64,000 bases of DNA, taken from NCBI GenBank assembly GCA_947095535.1, contig OX352773.1, positions 255,711,590-255,775,589 on the forward strand, given 5' to 3'. The notes below the pieces were generated by a model. It worked only from the letters and a program-made list of their open reading frames with translations. It was not told the origin of the DNA and ran no database searches. Below are positions 11,504 through 25,186 of the stretch, piece after piece (positions within the stretch are counted from its first letter, which is position 1; every line of letters starts with the position of its first letter). Source of the stretch: Poecilobothrus nobilitatus. Taxonomy: Eukaryota; Arthropoda; Insecta; Diptera; Dolichopodidae. The translations under genes were made by a program, and so were the position numbers.

Positions 11504-14257
11504 AGAATTTGAAAAAAGTTGATTATTTTTTTAAAATTTAGACAAACATTGTAATTTGTTCTACATACTTGTAATTTTTATAACGAGCATAGAGATCATA
11601 CTCTGAGCGCATTCAAATTGGAAAAATTGAACGCAATACGTTCTGAGCGCTCCAAGCTGAGAAATTAACGAAAAAGTTTTTTTTTTTTTTGTGGACAGAT
11701 CGTGATCTGATCCGATTTTTTAATGAAAACACTCATAACAAATTTGAATAAATTTTCATTTATTTCTGCTGTCTTTGTTATTAAACTGTTACCAGATCTA
11801 GGTATTATTTTAATTTCAGAAACGAAAAAATGTCTGTACGTAACTATGTTTTGTTTGACGCCAAATCATTTGCAATTCAATTTCGAGCTTATTTATTAAA
11901 CTCATTAGATATATTTATAACCACTTTCAACCATCCATCTTGACTGTATTTTCATTTATTATTTATAAATAAGTAGAAGTCAATTATGGGCTTAAAAAAT
12001 AAAATAAGGTTAGGGGTGAGTAAACTTAATCTTTTAACTTGAAAATAATTTTATATTTTATTTCATCATAATATAAATGACATCTAAAAAGTTTATACTC
12101 AAAAGATTTTAATTTTATTTCTTATGTATAGGAATTTAATTTTTAGAAATTTTTAATTATATGATTTTTTTTTTTTTTTTGTGAAAGAATTATTTTGTTA
12201 TCAATCTCAAAAATTTATATTATTTTTATCTGTTTTTATTATTGTTGATTTCTATTTTTTGTTACAGGAACTACAAAAAAAAAACAAAAAATATGAAATT
12301 TAAAGGTTATGTTTATTTATTTTTAATTTAATTATTCGACTACATTAAAATAATTTCAAATTAATTTTTATTTTTCTTTTCAAGAAAAAAATTCTTCAAT
12401 GATGATCATTATCCTTGAAAGTAAACAAAAAAAATGTCCTGTCATTTATTTATTTTTGTGTTCGTGTATAACATTTTTTATTTATTTTAGTACATTACCA
12501 AAAATATTTATTCGATCTGCCTGACATCTGTTGGTTTGTTCGTTTGTTTGTTATACAAACTGCTATGTACATTGTTTTTATTTAAGAATGTAACATACTT
12601 ATAATAAAATATTTTATAGAATTTATTTTTGTTTAAATTTATCGTTATATGTAATATAAAAATTAATTTTTGCTAAATTTCGTATTTTTTGTCACATTCT
12701 TTTGGTAGAAACACAATTTTTAAAAATAAACTTTAGATAAATTAGAGCCTATTTTTGTATTCTCTTCGTTTAAGAGCTACGAAAAGCTAGAGAGATTGAA
12801 AATTTATAATTTTTATACCAACAACTGGAACAAAATTGATATTGAAGCTAATTTTTTAATAAAGATGAAATGGAAAACTTCACCTCTTTATATGATGTGT
12901 ATAATGTTTTTCTCAAATGTTGTATAATTAAGATTTATGAAACCTTATTAAGTTAAGATTTCCTTTAACAGATTTGTAAGCAAATACAGGAAATTTTTCA
13001 AATTTAATTTAAGCAAATACAGGACAGTTTTTGTAATCTAATTTATAAGACAAAAGATTCGTTTATTTTTTAAGAGTGGTGCAGGGGGAAAACTTTAGGA
13101 TGAGAACATAAATACATATGTCCAGTTTTGTTTCTATAGGATGATAAGGATGTTTGCAAAAAGAGTTTGAGAAAATAATTATTATAGGGCTCGAAGTTTT
13201 GCCCAAATATTTGTAACTGGAAAAAGTAAAACTAATAAAAATATTTGTTGGCTTCTTTCAAGCTTATTTTATCTAGAAACTTAAATGATTTTTATTAATG
13301 TTTGGAAATGTGAATCTTAAAAAACTTCTTGATTTTATATACTATCTTGTTTAATAGTCTTCTTTTAAATTTTAATAATTGCTTGCCTCATTTAAAAACA
13401 AAGGAAACAATTTTTTCAATTTTTATTAAAATGAACAGGAAAATTATTTTAAAATAAGAATTAAAAGAGACAAAAAATTTCCATTCTTAAAGCAATTAAA
13501 GCAAAACTGGATATTTTATTTTCTTTTATTATTATGTAAAAAAACAGAAAAAAAAAAGTATTTATTTTTTTTACTTCTAATAAAAATTTTATATCAATTC
13601 TTAAGAAAAATATATACATACATAATAAACAAAAAAATTTAAGGAAAAAAAAAAAGTTGACGATTTACCTTGATCAAAGTTTCTGCTTCATTTAAAAATT
13701 TAAAAGGTTAAATAAAATGATCAAATTAAATATATGTATATAAAAATTGTGGAGTTTTGTTATACGAGTATATAATTTTAGAACGTTTTCCATTTAGATT
13801 CAATTGATTTCAAAGAATTGATTTAATATTTAAAATTTGAAAATAACCAAAATTGCTTATTGTTCACTTAATGCGCCAAAGCCGAATATAACAGCATAAG
13901 AGATAAGAATAAGTAAAGTTTTACTTTAAATAATCAAAATATGTCTTAATTTTTCGATTTCTCTATTTTGTTCTATCTTGGATCTTCAGTTCTTGAATCC
14001 TAAAGAAATATAAGCGTTTTAAGATAAAATATGAAATTGATTGGAAAGTACATTAAAAGTAGATGCAAACAATGTTCTCTAATAAGTTTTTTCTTTAAGT
14101 CATATTCTATGGTTTTGAAATAGCATATAGTTATACCTTCTGCTGAATAAATGTCTAAAAAAATTACTAAAATAACTTTAATAAAAAACGTTTTATTTAT
14201 GTTTTAAAGTTTTATTTATGTACATTGAATAAACATCTATTGATCATTTGTCCATTA
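11504..14257. other. AT-rich interval, no gene recognised
   Basis: Includes a small direct repeat of 'ctgagcgc' (about 11603 and 11642) in a slightly GC-richer patch and otherwise A/T-rich DNA. No supported gene. Confidence 0.6.
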
Positions 14258-14838
14258 AGATTAGCATACGACAACAACAAGCTCTTTCGATCTCCGATGA
14301 TAACTAAAACGGATGTTCTTCTCTATCTTCCTATACTTCTTGGACTCTGTGGATTCAATTCGAAAGACTGTTTTGCAATATTATAATTCGATTTACTTAG
14401 AGTGTATTCTAATCCATCGCCATTTTCTTTCTCAGATTTCATTTACTACCATCATCTGTTTCGGATCGTCGAATTTTTACGCTCACAAACGCCTGCAATT
14501 TTTGAGTGATGCCATAGCAATTTTTCACACTTTACAGGCGTCCAAAATATTGGTTTAATATTTGTTTCGCCTATGCCGTATGAGCTTTGTTAATTCTGTT
14601 TTCTATATTTACTTAAGATCCGTGAAGAGAGAGCGTCAAAAGCCGTATGACCTTTGTTAATTCTGTTTTCAAAATCTACTTAAAAGCCTTGAAGACGCAC
14701 AACAGTACTTCCAAAATATTGAAACTTCTTCAACCCTTGAATTTTTAAAAAGAGCTTGTTTGTTTCAAATTGGTACTTTGGCTGCTTGAACTTGTGTCCT
14801 ATCGTTTTAGCGCTGCTGATTTTGAGTTTTATATATAT
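14258..14838 (-). pseudogene. Non-LTR retrotransposon (LINE) C-terminal relic
   Basis: On the minus strand, broken pieces of a LINE polyprotein appear in the right order. From 14830 downward come 'LKKFQYFGSTV' (a 'xFxYLGSxV' motif after the palm domain), 'RINKGHTAFDALS' (the 'RINKARxAF' motif), 'KLQAFVSVKIRR' (family 'LQxFVNxCLRRI'), 'KWRWI' near 14412-14427 (family 'KWRWIGHTLRK'), and 'NIAKQSFELNPQS' at 14339-14380 (family 'NIxKQALxWNPQG'). Stops and frame slips occur throughout. The 'INKxxxAF' part is present twice (about 14570-14640 and 14641-14700), so the relic has an internal tandem duplication of roughly 70 bp. GC content is visibly higher than in the surroundings. The clade is uncertain. 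Confidence 0.65.
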
Positions 14839-17800
14839 AATTGATATACATATATATTTGATATCTTCTTTTGTACGTAGAATATCAGATATTTATTTTA
14901 GGCTATTATAGGAATATGATAATAAACATAAACAGAATACAGAATGCTAAATAATTCTCAAAAATATTTTCTAATGTATGTTTTAAAGAACTTAAAATTT
15001 AAATGAATTTTTAAGCTAAAAATGAAGCACGTGCATGTACATGAACATTTGTTTTGTATGCTCTTTTTTAAAGCGTCATATTCATGAATTTTATATTTTT
15101 TTTATATTAAATTTTTAATTTTATGAAAAAATAAAGTAAAATTCAAAAAAAAATGTATGTAAATTAATTCAAGAGAATAAAATTGAAATAATTAAATTTA
15201 AATATGAAAAGAAGAACAAGGAAAGACAAAAAAAAAAAATTGATTTTTTTTTTATTTTTTAATTATCAGAATAAAATTTAAAGGGATTACTTTAAATTTT
15301 AATTTATTTATTATATATTAGATTCAGTTTTCTTCTTTTAAGAAGTTATTCAAAGAAATCTTTTGCTATTTTTGTTTTCGTTGCGGGGTAGGTGGGAGTC
15401 TCAAAAGTAACAAATGAGATCAATGCGCGAAATCTCTTTGGTAGTATTGGACTAGAACCAACCAAAATCTTTTAAACCAAACATTAGGTTAGAATCTATG
15501 GTACATACTGTTTAGTTTGGCGATTGGGGAAAATAGGAATAAAGGAAATTTAGGAAGTTACTGGATGTTGGAAGCAGTGTTTAGAACAAAGAATCGATTA
15601 AAGTATGCATCAATACCTTATGTCTTAAAATTAAATTTAAAAACAGAAATTTAATAAAAACTCCGAAGGGATATTTATATTCTTATCTTACACTTCATAC
15701 ATCCCGTAATGAAGAAAAATTATTTGAGTAGATAAAATAAAATTTCAAGCTGTAGAATACAGATTTTTGATTACAATTTTTTTTAAAATTAAATAATTTT
15801 TTTTTTTGTTATACTTCAATTTATCGAGATACAAAATAAAAGTTTCTAAGTTAAGAATAAAAGTTTATGGTGGCGTAATCCACGTGCTATTCATGTATAA
15901 ATTCACGTAGGATTTTTCAGGTATAGTCTGTCAATTCACAATGTCTAGAAAGTTGACACTCTAATGCAAATAAAAACTTTAAAATATTTTTTTCTTTATT
16001 AAAACTTTCAATAAATTTTTTTAAAGATATTTTCAAGTAACTTTCATTTAAAAAAAAAATAATTTGAAAATTTCTTTAAAAATCCCAAAAGATGTCTTTA
16101 ATTTTCTTTTTTATTCAGTTAAGGGAACAAAAATTTTAATTTTATAATTTAAAAAAAATAGTCAAAAACAAAAGACTGAGAATATAGCAATATATAATGT
16201 TATATTAAAAATTAAAGATACCGCAATAAAATGTTTAGTTGGGCAGTAAAATAATTTTTAATATTAGAAATTAAGACCCGTTAAATATTGCAAAAGACAA
16301 ATTTTGCGTACAATTTTGTGTGTAGCTACAACATTGTTTTGTTTTTGTACACGCTACATAAAAAGGGAGAAAAAATTGAAAGTAAATTAAGGGTGAATCT
16401 GTACAGGTTGTTTATAAAAAATGGCTATAAATTATATACTGAATCATATCTATCAGAATTGAATACGTCGGATGGAAGAATTCTCACAATGAGTTTCCAT
16501 AGCCAGTTTTGAACCATATAGGAGTTTCCGCGGTGTCGAAATGGACACTTGTTACCCCTTTAGTGTTGCTTTGGAATACCTACACGGCATCTATAAAGGA
16601 GAGATAATGCACTAGATTTTCGACGAACGTTAAGAGGTGTTAACGAAATCTGAATAATAGGGTAGTCGATTAGACGTCTAGTGTTATTTAAGATTTTGTT
16701 CTAATATAAGGTTTATAGCTATTAGCCAGATCACTAAGAGAGGAATAAACTTTACAATGAGCATAAAAATTCAAGAATTTGAAAATTCACAGAGCCGATG
16801 GTGTGATAAAATAGTGATAAAAGTTTTTTTTTCTTATACAATTTCAATATAAAGAAATACCAAACCTTTTAGAATTGTAACTATTTTTAAATGATTTTTT
16901 TCGAAGTTTTTTTTTTTTTTTTTTGAAGAAAATTGTCGAAAATTAAGAGTAATTTTCTTCAATTTTACGAAACCATATGGAAACCGTAGTTCATATCACA
17001 ATTTAAAAAAAAACAGGGATTCAGGTTTCAATTATCTAAAATAACATGACAGAATTTCTTGATCCTATATTTATCTTTCAATTCGAAAAATATTTAAGCG
17101 TTAGGTGATTGCCGGAAAAATAGAAAATACCATAAAATATTGGTTCCATGTTAATATTAGATTTATTTTATATCTTACATTATAGACTTACTTAAATGAC
17201 ATTTTATTCAATATCTTGTTTATATATGAACTTTATATAAATTTTTATATCAACATTGTTAGATAATATTGCCTTACATATTGAGCCGGTAAAATTTAAT
17301 ATCGAATTACAATAAATGACTTGAATTTTCTGATACTGTAGAGCCTTAAAAACTTTTAAAAACATAAGAAAATTTTTTCTAAGATTTATCTGCGAATAAA
17401 ATTACATATTCCTTAATTGCCGTAAAAATGTTATAAAACAAAGAGGCATAAATTAGCACATCTTTTAACATTTTTTATATAAATTATATACGTTGTTTTG
17501 TTTTTTTTTTTTCATGAAGATATCTTAATTTACATTAAATGATACTTGGTTTATTTAGAGTCTCTAATTTAATATAAAGGTTTTCATTTCAAGAAAATTT
17601 TAAGATAAGGGGATTAAAATCACAAAATTTAGAACTCTCGACAAAATTCAGAATAAAATTTCAATTGAAAATTAAACATTGGGTTTCCTTTTATTTTTTT
17701 GTTGTTTTTTTTTTTCTTTTTTTTTAATTAAAAAAATCATTGAAAGTCTTTTCTCTTTAATTTTCATTTTCTTTCTTCTTAAAACTTTGAACATTGTTAA

Positions 17801-20800
17801 GAAAAAGAAAAAAGAAATATTTGATTTAAAGAATTTTCTTTTAGAATTAATTTAAAGGTATGTGCATAATACATATCTATTTTAAAAGTAGGAGTCATAA
17901 AAATGTTTTGTAAAATCAAAGACAAAAAATGTTGAGCTTATTAATGGAAAAAGTGATGGTAGTAGTATTGATAACTCAAAACTAAACAAAAGAATCATTT
18001 CTAAACAAAACAAAAAAATACGTATTTAAGTTTAATCAAAAATCTTATTTAGAAAAAATTTTCTAATGATTTTAAGTTGAGTGAAATTTTATATGACTCG
18101 TAAAAATACATAAAAATAATTTTTAGATCAAAGTTTAAGCAAAAGTATTCAAACTCATGATTGAGTTCTAGATAAGAACAGTTGCTTTAATTTGATTCCG
18201 TATCCAAAAAAAAAAAAAAAAATAAGATTGAGATCGTTTGCTTATACTCAAAAGGAAATTTTGAGTAAAAAATTAATTACTTAAGTACTTTTATATTTGT
18301 TGTACTTATTGTATTTGAGTACATTATTAAAAAACTACTCTATGAATGAATTAATTATTATAAACTTTGCTATTCAAAAATAATAAGCAAAATAATAAAA
18401 ACTCAATTCTTTTGCATATCAAATTAAGCTTAAGGTTAGAGAATTTTAATTATTGAGTAAAATCTCACTCTCTGAGAAAATGATACAAGTATATGAGCTC
18501 AATCTCAATTTTTTTGCATGCAAAGAAGAGTTTTTACTTATAAAAGTGAGATTTGAGTTAAAGCTCAGTTTGATTCATACAATCTTAAAGGTTAGCAGAT
18601 TAAAGTTTAAAATGTTAATTTAGTAAAATGTTGTCATGAAATAAAATTGAATGCCTATAGCATACCAGTATAACTAATTTTTTTAAAACTAAAAAAAAAA
18701 AAACAGAATGAGAAAAACATATTCCTTGATGGACTCAAGATGTTCATGCTTTCAATTTCTAAATGTTAATGCTGAACTGATTAAAGTACTTACATTGAAC
18801 AGATTAAAGTTAAAGTAGGATATTAGACAGTCAAATAAGATTAGGTTTCCTCCGGTTTTAAACTTCTTCTAAGGATTTTTTGTTATATGTCCGTTTTCAA
18901 ATTATTTTTTCGGTATTTATTGTTTTCGAATCATTTATTTATTTCCATTTTATCTTCTTATTTTACTGTACCTACAGTATTATTTATTTATTATTTTTTT
19001 ATTTCTTTGCTCCAAAAAGTTTCACATCTTCAGATGCACTATAAAAACTGAATCAAAAACTTTCAAATATCTTTTAAAAACATTTTTTTTGCAATAAGAT
19101 TTTCTACTATGAATTTTATTTTTTTTTTGCTTTTTAATTGTTGAGTTTTTGGAGATTCGACAAGAATTTCCAATTTATATCATGAAAATTTTCTAAATTG
19201 TTTTTTTCATTTACGAGAACTTTGAAAAATTTTATTTACAAAGAGAAGATCAAATAATTTTTCTTCTTAAAATCTTTCAGAATCTTTTTGCTCTTTTTTT
19301 TTAAACAAAAAAAAAAAACATTTGTCCTAAATTTTTTTCCATACTAATTTAAAACTTTTTTAATTTTTTTTTTACTATTCGGATGCCCAAAGATAAATTA
19401 AAAAAATTTACCTTTAAGCAAATTTTATCTATTTACATCGTCTTAGTATAAACAAAATTTGGTTGACCAAAGTTTTTTTTAAAGCCAAATATTTTTTCTT
19501 TAAGATTTAAATATAAAAGAGCAAAATGTATATATAGAAAAAATTAATTTTAAGATAAATTTTTACACAAAAAAAAAAAAAAAAAAAAAATTGCCATATT
19601 ATAAAAGAACGAAAAAAATAAATTTTCTTTGCTGTTAATGTTAAGTAGTCAAAAAATTCTTAGGCAATTATTTTTAATAACATTGAGCGTGCAAACTTTT
19701 TAAAAAAAAAAAAGAAAACCATGATATAAGCATTTTTATCTTATATTTTTTTTATTTATTTTTCAAGTTTTAGCTAAAGATTAAACACTTAATATACAAA
19801 GTATTTCAATTACGTTATGCTTTTTGTTTTTTATTGCATAATTAATTCAATACCTTTGTAAACAGATTTATAACTGCTCAGCAATTAAATGAGTCTTTGA
19901 AAAATAAAAAAGCTAAAAAAACAAAAAAATAAGATAAAAAAATGTCGAAATTCTTAATTTGTTATTTAACTGCTTAAATCTTTGAAAAATAAATATAAGA
20001 TTTTTAATTGCTAAAGAAATGATTTTTAATTTTTAATTTTAATTTGAATTGAATTGTCCGTCTAATATTTTATCGTTTTCTATCTTTTGCATATAACCGT
20101 TTCCCATTAATTATTAATTTTTGTTTTTTTTGCAATTTCAATAAAGAACTAAATTCTATCTGAATAAAATTAATTAAAAGGTTATTTAAATATCTTAAAG
20201 ATATATGATTGGTTATTTGTGCATAAATTAAATGTCTTGTAAATAAATTAAATGTCTTATAAAAAAATAATTCTTCATTAAAGTGAACAAAAAGCAATCA
20301 TTAAGAATTGAATGAAGTAAAACAAGAAATTGCATATCTATAGGAGCAAAAAAAAAAAAAAAAATGATTGCGTAAGATTAATATATTTTATCCATTATTT
20401 TTATCAATATTATTTTTTTTTTTAAATTTTACTAAAGATGTTTTATTATCTGATTTATGAACAAATATTTATGTATAGTAACAATTTTTACAACATTATT
20501 ACAACTGTACCTATTTCAGATCTTAAATTTATATTTGCATTAAATTTTTAAAATTATTTATAAGATTTTTTGATACTTCATTTCGCACCTGTTTAGTATT
20601 GACAATATTTAATTGATGAAACTAACAGAAAACTGAGGAAATTGAAAAAAAAGTAGCAACAACTAAAACCTTATCCATATTATATATTTGAAGTGAAATT
20701 ATAATGTGTTCATTATTTCTTCAAGAAAACTTTCAACATTTTTTAACAATACAAAAAATGAAAAATGATTTACCATTATTATCATAACAGGAAAATAACT

Positions 20801-21365
20801 TTACCTACTTCTTTATTTAATTTTGAGTTTTTTTTTTTGTTTTCTTTTGTATATTATTTATTAATTTATTATTTATTAATTTTCACAAATTTTCTTTTGC
20901 TTAACTTTGCACAAAAGAAAAACTTAAAAGATTATAAGAGACGAATTAAATGTATACAGGATGCAGAAACTTAAACATAAAATGAAAAATAAGAAAAATG
21001 AAAATTCTTAAAACGAGTTTTATTTTTAAAAGAAAATAATAATAACAAAAACAAAATATATATATATATATATTTAAGTACATGATACAATACACGTATG
21101 TATGTGGGTATGTGTATTAATTTTATTTTTATGTTAAGTATTTAACATGTGTAAATGTATGTTATTTCATTTTGTACATATCAATCTGTTGTGCAAAAAA
21201 TTTAGGAAGAAATTTAAAAGAGAATGAAATAAATAAATAAATTATATGTGTTATCCCTTTGATTTTCTCGTATATTTATTTATTTTGTTTTTATAGCACA
21301 TATTACTACATATTATTAGAAAGTAATACCTAAACTAAGAAATGTGATATATATTTAGGGTACAA
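14839..21365. other. Long AT-rich interval, no gene recognised
   Basis: The longest stretch without a confident feature. 15370-15600 is a more complex patch whose minus strand ends in 'gactcccacctaccccgc', vaguely like the LINE tail at 10.4 kb. 16270-16720 is another more complex patch with an open frame (16288-16512) that I do not recognise. A long A run lies at 19567-19590. No conserved protein motif or RNA gene seen. Confidence 0.55.
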
Positions 21366-21500
21366 AACGATTTTCAAAAGTGGCCTAAACTTTAAATTTC
21401 ATATATGTTTTCATATTGTTTGCTGATGTTTCCTATGCGTTTTCACTCCTCTATAGTGTCTTTCGATGATTCCCACCTATCCTCGAAAAAAAAAAAAAAA
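21366..21500 (+). repeat. LINE-type 3' tail fragment
   Basis: 21450-21500 repeats the end of the LINE at 10.09-10.41 kb: 'gtgtctttcgatgattccc' followed by 'acctatcc' and a long A run. Only the 3' untranslated end is recognisable, so it may be a severely 5'-truncated copy. Confidence 0.5.
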
Positions 21501-21756
21501 ATGTATATAACCTGTTTTTCGATACAAATATATAAATCATTTATATAGAAGATATAAGGTTCGCCTGTTTGATTTGTACAAAAATTTGCAAAAAACCAAA
21601 AAGTTTGCCGAATTTTATTTACCTAGATAAAACCATTTTGAAGCTATTATAAGGTTTCCTGTTTTTTTTTTTTTTGTATTTGAAATGATTGTTTTCGTTG
21701 ATTGAAACTACCTTTGAATGGAAATTTATGCCTTTAAAGTAAAACAAGCATATTTT

Positions 21757-21897
21757 TTGACTCATGGCGTAGTGATTAAGTCGCCAGACATTCATTTGGA
21801 AGTTTCTTGGGTTCAAACCTTGGGTTCAATTCAAACATTACCAATTGGAAATTCTTGGTGTATTTGAAAGATTCCCATCTCCCTTAGGAAAAAAAAT
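21757..21897 (+). repeat. tRNA-derived SINE, family 2
   Basis: A-box-like 'tggcgtagtgattaag' near 21766 and B-box 'gggttcaaacc' near 21809 mark a tRNA-type internal promoter. The tail 'gaaagattcccatctccc' plus A run resembles the LINE tail at 10.38 and 21.47 kb. Related heads, both on the minus strand, occur at 32.2 and 51.1 kb. Confidence 0.7.
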
Positions 21898-22785
21898 AAA
21901 ATATTTATTTTAATTTAACTAAGTCAAGCCATTCTAGGTATTCCGTTTTTCATATTAAGTTTATATAATTATATCTAGATGCGTTAAAATTTTCGATTGT
22001 ACGATCTTGCCTTAAATGAGGATTAATCAGAATCACTGAATATTGATTTTTTTCTTGCGATTGCTATACTTTGATAAATGAAATGTTAAAAAAAGTATGG
22101 CAAAACAAAAATAAACTAAGAAAATTATTAAATTTGGTTTTTTTTTTTAATTTTAAAAATAAGGAATAAATTCTCAAAGGTGTCATGTATTTTTCATTTC
22201 GTTTTTTATAATTCGGATGAAAAACAAATACAAATTGAAAAAAGGTTGAATTGTAGTATTTACATTAGATATAAAATGTACAAATCAGATTATTTTTAAC
22301 TTAAGATAATAAATCGAAATAAAATGAAAAATATGTATATAAAAAAAAATATTTCTTAATATTTCTTTTGTAATATCCTACGATAATATAGTTTCTTTTA
22401 AACATAAAAATCGTCCATTTTGATCATTTTAAAATTATTTAAATGTATTTATTATTAATATTGCATGAATAACAATATATGGATGACAAAAAAAAAAAAA
22501 AATTGGAACCGGAAGCCAAAATTATTAAATTCGAAACTTGCTATAATTTCAAAAATCTTTTATTATATTCTTTTAAAAATTTTTATCATTGGACATCTAA
22601 ATGTAGAAAATTAACAGACTACATATTATTTATGCTAATTCTAAAAGATCTTTCAGCTCTCAAAGTTTGATGATTCTATTTAGAAGCGTTGCAGTGATAT
22701 GACGGAAATAACATTTTGAAAATATTTGTTTGTACATAACAGTAAATTTAAGTAGAAAATTGCCAAAAAATGTATAATTTTGATA
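21898..22785. other. AT-rich interval, no gene recognised
   Basis: An open frame at 22479-22670 begins with a poly-A-encoded lysine run and has no recognisable motif. Nothing else supported. Confidence 0.55.
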
Positions 22786-22965
22786 TTACAATTTTGAAAA
22801 TAGGTTTTTTTTCCAACTTTAAGGGGCTCTAGTTCCATAATGGGCGGAGTTTAATAAAAAAAACTTTTTTAAAAAACGATGTTTAAAACTTAAAAGCCAT
22901 TATTTTATCTTGTCGTGTGGAAGTTTTGATAACAAATGAACGAATGGACAGACAAAGAGAGTAAA
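22786..22965 (+). repeat. Fragment of DINE-like family C/D
   Basis: 'ccaactttaaggggctctag' and the following 'aatgggcggag' correspond to the 'gttggaggggctgcagcta' / 'aatggatgggg' block at 62.35 kb and 'ggggagctgtagctcggtaa' at 45.52 kb. A decayed 'gaatggacagacaaag' stands where the GGAC tract would be. Heavily diverged 3' half only. Confidence 0.5.
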
Positions 22966-25186
22966 ATGAACAAGCACAATTTTCGAACTTTTTTTTTAAA
23001 ATACACTTAAAAATACATGGTTGCGAATAGATGAGTTCATTTTAACATTTTAACTATTTTAACATGTGTGTTAAAATGTTATTATTTTAATGTTTCTTTT
23101 CGTGATATCTTAAGGCGTAAAAACAAATATGTATGTCGAAAGGGTGATTCCTCATTCATTGCCAGTTATTATTCTTGTTTCATTCTTTTATTTATAATTT
23201 TTTTTTTTTTAATTTCTAAGACATTATAAGGTATACTTAGATAAGTGGTATTTAAAAAAAAAAAAAATGCTATTAAAAATTTATAGACAGTAAAATAAAA
23301 AAAAAAAAAAATTTTGTTCAATATTTTATCAAACTTTAAATGTTAACTTTTAAAGTAAAATTCAGAAATTAAAAATAAAATAAAGAAAATTTTCTTTAAT
23401 TTATTTTTTCGATTTATCATAGAATCATTATGTATATGAAAACTTAAGAAATGACTGATGTTGTTTTAAATCTGTAATTATAAAATTAACACATTGCTCT
23501 TGAAAGTTGTTTTATTACTAATATCTGATAATTTTTAAATTACTTTTAATTATGTATCTATGGAAATGATGGCAGGAATTACAGGATGACGAGTATAGTG
23601 TTTAAACGATTCTGTTTTCAACTGAAATTTTATAAAGAAAGACGAACTGAAAATATATTTTTTTTTTATTTCATTTAAAATTTAAAATTTTATTATATTA
23701 TTTGTATTAATTAAAATTTTGTTTGCATATTTTTGTAACACCTTATTATACTGCATTATTTGAAAGATATATCTATACTTATTTTATAAAAAATAATATT
23801 TATAGTTTATACCAGATTAAGTCATAATTATTATTCAGATATTTCAAGATCTATTCTTCTGGTTTAATTTGAAGAGATTAAACTATAAATCATTAAAACA
23901 AAATCGATAATAAAATTTGTTTAGCATTGGTTCGAACTCAAAAAAGGGAAAATATTTTTATAAACGTTTATACAATTTTAAAATTATTCAAAATTTTATT
24001 TAAATTTCTGATTGATTATGCAAAAAATTAAATTAATATTAATATTATTATATATACTAACCTTTAAATTTAACCAATATTATTTAGGCAACTTTAAAGT
24101 ACAAAAGTATAACAGTGTATTTTTGTAACAGCTTGTTGGTTTACTGATGCAGAAACAAAATTTATAACATAAAAACAAAGAAAAAAAACAAAAAAAAGCT
24201 TCAAATAATTTGAAGTGGGAAAAACTTTTCTGTAAAAAAAAGTTAGTTTTCATAATAAATTTGTATTATTTAAGGATATATAATAAAATCCATAAAAATA
24301 GAGTATCTCTTCCTTTTCTGAATATAAATATCGACAAAAGTTTAATGATTTAACTTCTAAAACCCGTTATCAAATTATAGGTCAAGTTTTTTATAGTATA
24401 AATTCAGAAGCAAATAAATTTAAATACAAACGATCTTTCTCTGTATTTTATTTTGACTTTTTTTTAAAATATCTGCTTTATTGAAGGATCCAGGTTGTTC
24501 TCTCTTATGTCTCTTAATATTCAACCAAATATTTATCTTATGTAAATCTCTGTGTATAAAACCATTAATCATTTTTATTAATCATTTAATTAAAAATGAG
24601 TTTGTGCGTTTGTACGTTCAAACAAAATGTTGATCTTACGTAGATCATTTACCAAATATATTGAATAAATTATAGAAAATCTATGTGTTCATCACAAAAA
24701 ACTTTCTAAATCATCTAAGGTTCGCATTTGGCATTTACAAAAAAACTTAAAGAACATAATTTTCAACAAAAAAAAAATCTAAATATTCAAATTGCACTTT
24801 AGTTCATTTGATACCTGAGATTTAAAAAGGAAACTTAACATGTCCTTATAACTCCCTTTACTTCTTACTCGTTTTTTTTTTTTTTTTTAATAAAAGAGTA
24901 TCAAAGGTTTATTTATTATCATAACACCACTTAAGTATTTAATAATGTTATGGTGAAGTAGAATTTATTTTAAAAACAAACAAAATCTGAATCAGATATC
25001 ATAAACAAGATTTTCATTGAAATTTTGATGTATGCATTAAATTTTTCTTTTTTTTAGCTATTTCAAGGACATACCGATTCAGTTTTTTCTAATTTTGTTG
25101 TTATTTTCGACTTTAAAGAGTGTTTTTTTTTTGACTTAATAGAAGTACATTTTTGTCACTTCAGATTACCTTTGAATGGAATGTTG
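22966..25186. other. AT-rich interval, no gene recognised
   Basis: A/T homopolymers and degenerate sequence. No gene, RNA or repeat family supported. Confidence 0.6.

Noticed and set aside
16288..16512. Open frame in a more complex patch
   Set aside because: No recognisable motif, and a 74-codon frame is not unusual here. The patch is noted but not called a gene.
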